A DNA stretch of 10,204 nucleotides, taken from the NCBI GenBank assembly GCA_017626275.1, contig JAGAJD010000187.1:1-10204 (forward strand), written 5' to 3'. This document shows positions 6,988 through 10,204 of the stretch, in pieces. This DNA is from Lachnospira sp. (GTDB taxonomy: Bacteria; Bacillota; Clostridia; Lachnospirales; Lachnospiraceae). The number at the start of each line of letters is the position of its first letter. The stretch's first letter is position 1. A model generated the notes under the pieces. The model searched no databases. It had not been told where the DNA came from and saw only the letters and a list, made by a program, of their open reading frames with translations. The position numbers and the translations under genes are program-made.

Positions 6988-8463
6988 TTATGTTTCTTTT
7001 AAATATGCTGAAAGTGCCTTTTTGTTCTCCTGCTTGATTTCAAGAATTTTTCCGATTACATTCTCATCGTCTGCATATTTCATAAGCTGTGACAATTCGT
7101 CAGCGTCATTTTTAAACTCATCGCCAAGCAGTGTTTCAAGATATTTTGTCAACGGCTGGTTGCAGTGTATAAGCCATCTTCTGAATGTAATTCCGTTAGT
7201 TTTGTTGTTGAATTTTTCAGGGTAAATCCTGTAAAAATTATTCAGTTCCTCATTCATTAAAATATCTGTATGCAGCTTAGCCACGCCGTTTACGCTGAAT
7301 CCGTAATGAATATCAATATGCGCCATATGAACTCTGTTCTGCTCATCTATAATGTAAACCGATGGGTCGCTGTATTTTTCACGCACTCTCTTATCAAGAT
7401 ATTCTATTATCGGCACAAGCTGCGGAACAACCTCCAAAAGATAGTCAAGCGGCCATTTTTCAAGCGCCTCTGCGAGTATTGTATGATTGGTGTATGCACA
7501 TGTCTTTGTGACTGTACAAACAGCCTCCTCCATTGACATTATGCTTCCGTCAATATCCGGCTCTGTTGTCAGAATACGGATAAGCTCAGGTATAATCATT
7601 GTCGGGTGCGTATCGTTAATCTGGATTACCGCATAATCACTTAAGCTTTTCAGGCTTTTTCCCGCCTTTTCACATTTACTGCGACATTCCGCCAAAATAA
7701 GTCTTGCCGCATTGCTGACCATGAAATACTGCTGATAAATTCTAAGAAGCCTTCCGTCCCTGTCGCTGTCATCAGGATACAGAAACAATGTTAAATTCTT
7801 AGCAATATCTTTCTTGTCAAAATCTATTCCGTCGTGCATCGGAATATTTTCATCTACCGTATCAATATCAAACAAATGCAAGGTATTCACTCTGCCGTTA
7901 TATCCTGTCACATCTATATCGTACATTTTTGATTTAACTGACAAATTACCGAACTGAACAGGATATTCAACTGCTGTCTCATTAAGCCAGCTTTTCTTTT
8001 CAATCCACCTGTCAGGCTGCTCCGTCTGCTTATTGTCCTTAAATACCTGATGAAACAGTCCCATGTGGTAATTGATTCCGATTCCGTCCCCGTTAAGAGA
8101 AAGTGCCGCAATCGAATCGAGGAAACATGCAGCAAGACGTCCAAGTCCGCCATTTCCAAGTGACGGTTCAGGTTCAATCTCTTCTATTTTCTCCAGATGC
8201 TTTCCATTATCCAGCAGTTCCTTTTTTACTTCATCATAAATTCTTAAGTTAATCAGATTATTTGATAATAACTTGCCGATAAGAAATTCCGCCGAAATGT
8301 AATACACTTTTTTGCCGTCGTCTTTTCCCTCTGCCGACTGTGCCTTTTTCTTATCCTCTGCCAGTTCCTTTACCATTACAAGCAGCGCTTCATATATCTG
8401 CTCATCGCTGCACTCTTTTATGGTTTTTCCAAACAATTTATCACAAACTTCTGATACTCTCAT
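6988..8463 (-). CDS. glgP: Glycogen phosphorylase, N-terminal fragment up to the premature stop
   Basis: As written, translation from ATG 8463 gives 491 residues. Phosphorylase blocks are in the expected order: [19 protein letters not shown] (55-73); [18 protein letters not shown] (102-119); [11 protein letters not shown] (131-141); [17 protein letters not shown] (282-298), the stretch before the active-site loop; [15 protein letters not shown] (324-338); [12 protein letters not shown] (391-402); and [14 protein letters not shown] (418-431). These cover the N-terminal domain and the first part of the glucosyl domain. The fragment ends before the PLP-binding lysine and the phosphate-binding KRLHEYKR motif, so alone it should be inactive. 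It lies divergent from the AraC regulator. No other glycogen-metabolism gene is in the window. Whether the substrate is glycogen or maltodextrin (GlgP or MalP) is not distinguishable here. Confidence 0.85.
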   Translation of the reverse strand: MRVSEVCDKLFGKTIKECSDEQIYEALLVMVKELAEDKKKAQSAEGKDDGKKVYYISAEFLIGKLLSNNLINLRIYDEVKKELLDNGKHLEKIEEIEPEPSLGNGGLGRLAACFLDSIAALSLNGDGIGINYHMGLFHQVFKDNKQTEQPDRWIEKKSWLNETAVEYPVQFGNLSVKSKMYDIDVTGYNGRVNTLHLFDIDTVDENIPMHDGIDFDKKDIAKNLTLFLYPDDSDRDGRLLRIYQQYFMVSNAARLILAECRSKCEKAGKSLKSLSDYAVIQINDTHPTMIIPELIRILTTEPDIDGSIMSMEEAVCTVTKTCAYTNHTILAEALEKWPLDYLLEVVPQLVPIIEYLDKRVREKYSDPSVYIIDEQNRVHMAHIDIHYGFSVNGVAKLHTDILMNEELNNFYRIYPEKFNNKTNGITFRRWLIHCNQPLTKYLETLLGDEFKNDADELSQLMKYADDENVIGKILEIKQENKKALSAYLKET

Positions 8464-8466
8464 ATA

Positions 8467-8491
8467 ATCCTCCGTTCCACCGCTTAAGCGG
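8467..8491 (-). promoter_or_regulatory. glgP ribosome binding site and adjacent 12-bp palindrome in the leader
   Basis: The Shine-Dalgarno GGAGGAT (8473-8467) fixes the glgP start at 8463. Six bases upstream in the mRNA is CCGCTTAAGCGG (8491-8480), a perfect 12-bp palindrome. As RNA it could make a 4-bp GC stem with a TTAA loop, or more if paired in trans. A competing pairing exists between GGCAT (8490-8494) and ATGCC (8515-8519). It could tune translation, but it is short enough to be chance. Confidence 0.4.
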
Positions 8492-8531
8492 CATTTGATT
8501 GCAGCCCTTCAGCCATGCCATTCATAATTTT

Positions 8532-8559
8532 ATTATATATATCTTTAAAAATTTGTCTT
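8532..8559 (-). promoter_or_regulatory. Putative glgP promoter
   Basis: On the minus strand a consensus -10 TATAAT lies at 8537-8532, about 70 bases upstream of the glgP ATG. The best -35 match 16 bp further upstream is AAGACA (8559-8554), four of six to TTGACA. The surrounding AT-rich run offers alternative -10 registers. The element overlaps the back of the divergent regulator's promoter, so the two may compete. Confidence 0.4.
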
Positions 8560-8587
8560 GTATTATTCATTCCTCAAATAGTACAAT
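8558..8587 (+). promoter_or_regulatory. Putative promoter of the AraC-family regulator
   Basis: TTGTAT (8558-8563) and TACAAT (8582-8587) are separated by 18 bp. Each matches four or five of six consensus bases, and the pair lies about 90 bases before the regulator's ATG. The -10 lies inside the palindrome 8578-8592, which would allow autoregulation by a bound protein. Confidence 0.4.
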
Positions 8588-8603
8588 ACTATCATAGCAT
8601 GAT
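8578..8603. promoter_or_regulatory. Two adjacent palindromes in the divergent glgP/araC intergenic region
   Basis: ATAGTA-CAA-TACTAT (8578-8592) and ATCAT-AGC-ATGAT (8591-8603) are both perfect inverted repeats with 3-bp centres. They share two bases, giving 26 bp of almost continuous dyad sequence. They overlap the regulator's putative -10 and lie upstream of the glgP promoter. This is a natural place for a shared operator. Which protein binds is inferred only from position; the neighbouring AraC-type regulator is the first candidate. Confidence 0.5.
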
Positions 8604-8674
8604 ATTTTCGTCACAACATAACACTCCGAAAGCATTGCGCAGCATTTTAAATTATTACGCAGAAAGGATTTCTT

Positions 8675-9580
8675 ATGCATATTCTGGAATATGAAAATTA
8701 TAAAGAAAATAAAAAACATTATGACTCGGATTTTTCATATAATACTTATCTCTGCTCTATTCCGAAGGATTTTCCCTGTGTGCCTCTTCACTGGCACAAC
8801 GAGCTTGAGATTATTTACATAAAAAAAGGCAGTGCAAAAATCTGCGTCGACGGTGAATTATATTTAATTCACAATGGAAATGCCGCAATTATTCTTCCGG
8901 GTGTTCTGCACTCAATTCAACCGTCAGATAATGCTGCAAATGCAGTAGAATATGAAAATATTATTTTTGATATTAATATGCTGCTTCCCAAACAGGGTGA
9001 CACTATGTCTTATGGATTTTTCACACGAATATTAAACCAGCCTGCCCATTTTCCCGCTATAATTGATGAAAATTCCGACTGCCACAAGGCGATTCTGCAG
9101 TGTCTTGACCAGATAGACAGTTTAAGAACTACATATCCTGCCGGATATTATCTTGGTATTAAGGGGTGGCTTTACCAGCTTTTCTTTATTCTTGAGTCAA
9201 ATATCCTGTCTCAGACCTCTGACTGCAAAAAAACAACTTCAATTTCAGAAAAATACAGCAGTCAGACAAGAGATAATCTTAAACTGATTACTGATTTTAT
9301 TGAGAAACAATACCAGCAGAAAATTACCATAGAGGAAATGGCTGAACTCTGCGGGTTCAGCCAGTCTCATTTTATGAAATTTTTCAAACAGCACATGGGA
9401 AAACCTTTTATTGAGTATCTTAACGACTATCGTCTGATTCAGGCTGCCCGGCTGCTGAAAGCCTCCGACGATGATGTGCTTGCCATTGCCTTGGAATGTG
9501 GTTTTGAAAACGCTTCATATTTTAACAGGCTTTTCCTGCGCAAGTACGGCATGACGCCGACTGTTTTCAGGCACAGCTAA
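8675..9580 (+). CDS. AraC-family transcriptional regulator with N-terminal cupin domain
   Basis: A 301-residue cytosolic DNA-binding regulator, full length for the family. The N-terminal cupin-like ligand-binding domain (about 20-105) carries PLHWHNELEIIYIKKGSAKICVDGE, with H39, H41 and E45 in the usual barrel positions, and ILPGVLHSIQP with H79. A helical linker follows (about 110-200). The C-terminal double helix-turn-helix (about 203-301) has ITIEEMAELCGFSQSHFMKFFKQHMG and VLAIALECGFENASYFNRLFLRKYGMTP, the AraC signature. The start at 8675 has AAGGA 7 bases upstream. Cupin-AraC proteins of this shape commonly control sugar or glycoside genes. Divergence from glgP and the shared palindromes suggest glgP, itself, or both as targets; this is inference. 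It is the only plus-strand gene here, and its stop codon directly abuts that of the phosphatase gene. Confidence 0.93.
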   Translation: MHILEYENYKENKKHYDSDFSYNTYLCSIPKDFPCVPLHWHNELEIIYIKKGSAKICVDGELYLIHNGNAAIILPGVLHSIQPSDNAANAVEYENIIFDINMLLPKQGDTMSYGFFTRILNQPAHFPAIIDENSDCHKAILQCLDQIDSLRTTYPAGYYLGIKGWLYQLFFILESNILSQTSDCKKTTSISEKYSSQTRDNLKLITDFIEKQYQQKITIEEMAELCGFSQSHFMKFFKQHMGKPFIEYLNDYRLIQAARLLKASDDDVLAIALECGFENASYFNRLFLRKYGMTPTVFRHS

Positions 9581-10048
9581 TTAAATGATTTTTCCCTCTT
9601 TTTTCAAATATTCAATAAGGCTCTCACAGCCTTTTAAGACATCGTCATATGTGTCGTCAAAATTCCCCGTGTACCACGGGTCTGCGATGTTTCCCGGTCT
9701 GCCTGTATAATCAAGCAGTCTGCTGATTTTTCCGTCAGGGTCGCCTCCCGTGATTCTTAACATGTTTCTTACATTGACATCTTCCATTCCGATAAGATAA
9801 TCGAATTTGTCATAATCCTGTCTTGTCATCTGACGCGCCGTCTTGCCGTCAGTCCTGATTCCAACCTGTGCAAGCTTTCTTCTTGCCGGCGGATATATCG
9901 GATTACCGATTTCCTCGGTGCTTGTCGCCGCAGAAGCAATATAGAACTGCTCCTCTATTCCTTTTTTCTTCACTAAATCTTTCATAACGAATTCCGCCAT
10001 CGGGCTGCGGCAGATGTTGCCGTGGCACACAAATAATATTTTAATCAT
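9581..10048 (-). CDS. Low-molecular-weight protein-tyrosine phosphatase
   Basis: A small cytosolic phosphatase of 155 residues, the normal size of the family. The N-terminal P-loop is intact: VCHGNICRSPM, with nucleophile C8, R14 and S15 of the C-x5-R-S motif. The general-acid aspartate is D123 in IADPWYTG, also at its usual place. IGMEDVNVRNM (86-96) is another family block. Such enzymes dephosphorylate tyrosine-phosphorylated proteins, including bacterial tyrosine kinases tied to capsule synthesis. No such kinase or capsule gene is in the window, so the partner is unknown. The arsenate reductase relatives of this fold need additional cysteines in a C-terminal loop; these are absent here, which favours phosphatase. 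ATG 10048 has AAGGAG about 10 bases upstream. The gene converges on the AraC regulator gene with no bases between the stops. Confidence 0.93.
   Translation of the reverse strand: MIKILFVCHGNICRSPMAEFVMKDLVKKKGIEEQFYIASAATSTEEIGNPIYPPARRKLAQVGIRTDGKTARQMTRQDYDKFDYLIGMEDVNVRNMLRITGGDPDGKISRLLDYTGRPGNIADPWYTGNFDDTYDDVLKGCESLIEYLKKEGKII
9617..9635 (+). terminator. Possible terminator of the AraC-family gene inside the phosphatase coding end
   Basis: On the plus strand AAGGCT (9617-9622) and AGCCTT (9628-9633) make a 6-bp stem with a 5-base loop, followed by TT (9634-9635), giving a TTTT run across the stem end. It lies 37 bases past the regulator's stop codon, within the antiparallel 3' end of the phosphatase gene. 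The stem is short and the T-run brief, so this is tentative. With no intergenic space, any terminator must lie inside the opposite gene. Confidence 0.3.
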
Positions 10049-10158
10049 GCCTTAAAAACTCCTTGAAAATGCTGATTTTCCTTGATTTTACGCCGTTTTA
10101 TACGATTTGCTGTGATAGAGTGTTTTCTTCGTTTTCGTCGCATATCGTGGCATAAATT

Positions 10159-10201
10159 CGTATATTTTGTCATCCAAATTTAGTAAAAATCTTAGTAAAA
10201 C
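10159..10201 (-). promoter_or_regulatory. Putative phosphatase promoter with a repeated TTTTACTAA element
   Basis: On the minus strand, TTTACT (10187-10182) and TATACG (10164-10159) are 17 bp apart, each four of six to consensus. They would start transcription about 105 bases before the phosphatase ATG. TTTTACTAA occurs twice with a 12-bp period (10200-10192 and 10188-10180); the second copy overlaps the -35. The rest of 10049-10158 is AT-rich leader in which I see no convincing gene. Confidence 0.3.
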
Positions 10202-10204
10202 AGC

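Larger units (their letters stand above)
6160..8463 (-). pseudogene. glgP: Glycogen/starch/maltodextrin phosphorylase gene interrupted by one in-frame TAA
   Basis: The whole locus reads as one frame of 767 sense-plus-stop codons before the terminal TAA, a length close to complete bacterial glycogen phosphorylases (about 750-815). The only defect is codon 492, TAA at 6990-6988. Directly after it the same frame continues [13 protein letters not shown] and [12 protein letters not shown], strongly conserved phosphorylase sequence, through to the C-terminus. No insertion, deletion or other stop is present. This looks like a single-base nonsense change, for example CAA to TAA, or a sequencing error. 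An intact protein would use PLP and phosphate to release glucose-1-phosphate from alpha-1,4-glucan ends. The ribosome binding site GGAGG, 5 bases before ATG 8463, is intact. Whether the gene is dead, read through, or misread here cannot be told from sequence alone. Confidence 0.8.

Noticed and set aside
6988..6990. Recoded stop (selenocysteine or pyrrolysine) in glgP
   Set aside because: Those systems use TGA and TAG, not TAA, and phosphorylases have no such residue at this surface position.
10088..10204. Minus-strand open frame entering from the right edge and ending at 10088, possibly the C-terminus of an upstream gene
   Set aside because: Only 38 codons, no recognisable motif, and it covers the AT-rich repeats and putative promoter. 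It cannot be judged without sequence beyond the edge.

Overview
The window is AT-rich with mostly strong GGAGG-type ribosome binding sites. Its gene content is a YesM/YesN-type two-component pair, a bacterial glycogen phosphorylase, nadB-nadC and an OPT-family transporter. This points to a Clostridia genome, most likely a gut Lachnospiraceae chromosome; that placement is inferred from gene style and is not proven. No tRNA, rRNA, CRISPR array, insertion sequence or phage gene was seen. It reads as ordinary chromosomal housekeeping and sugar-metabolism DNA.

Layout: all genes but one lie on the minus strand. Reading the minus strand from right to left, they are: a low-molecular-weight protein-tyrosine phosphatase (10048-9581); a glycogen phosphorylase locus (8463-6160) broken by one in-frame TAA at 6990-6988; a YesN-type response regulator (6023-4482) and its YesM-type sensor kinase (4479-2791), translationally coupled; L-aspartate oxidase nadB (2691-1336) overlapping quinolinate phosphoribosyltransferase nadC (1370-519); and the first 123 codons of an OPT transporter (369-1, running off the edge). 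The exception is an AraC-family regulator on the plus strand (8675-9580). It diverges from glgP and converges on the phosphatase gene, with the two stop codons directly abutting.

How they fit together: nadB and nadC supply two of the three steps from aspartate to nicotinate mononucleotide. The middle enzyme, NadA, is not in the window. The nadB promoter is strong (TTGTAA, 17 bp, TATAAT with an extended -10). It is followed by an operator-like block: a 10-bp dyad fused to a tandem 10-bp repeat. The AraC regulator shares a 211-bp divergent intergenic region with glgP that contains two adjacent palindromes, so it may control itself, glgP or both. The YesMN pair has no ABC transporter beside it here, so its signal and targets are open.

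The main observations worth follow-up are the apparently recent nonsense codon in glgP and three operator-like dyads, in front of the OPT gene, nadB and araC/glgP. I did not find convincing evidence of a wholly new biological system.
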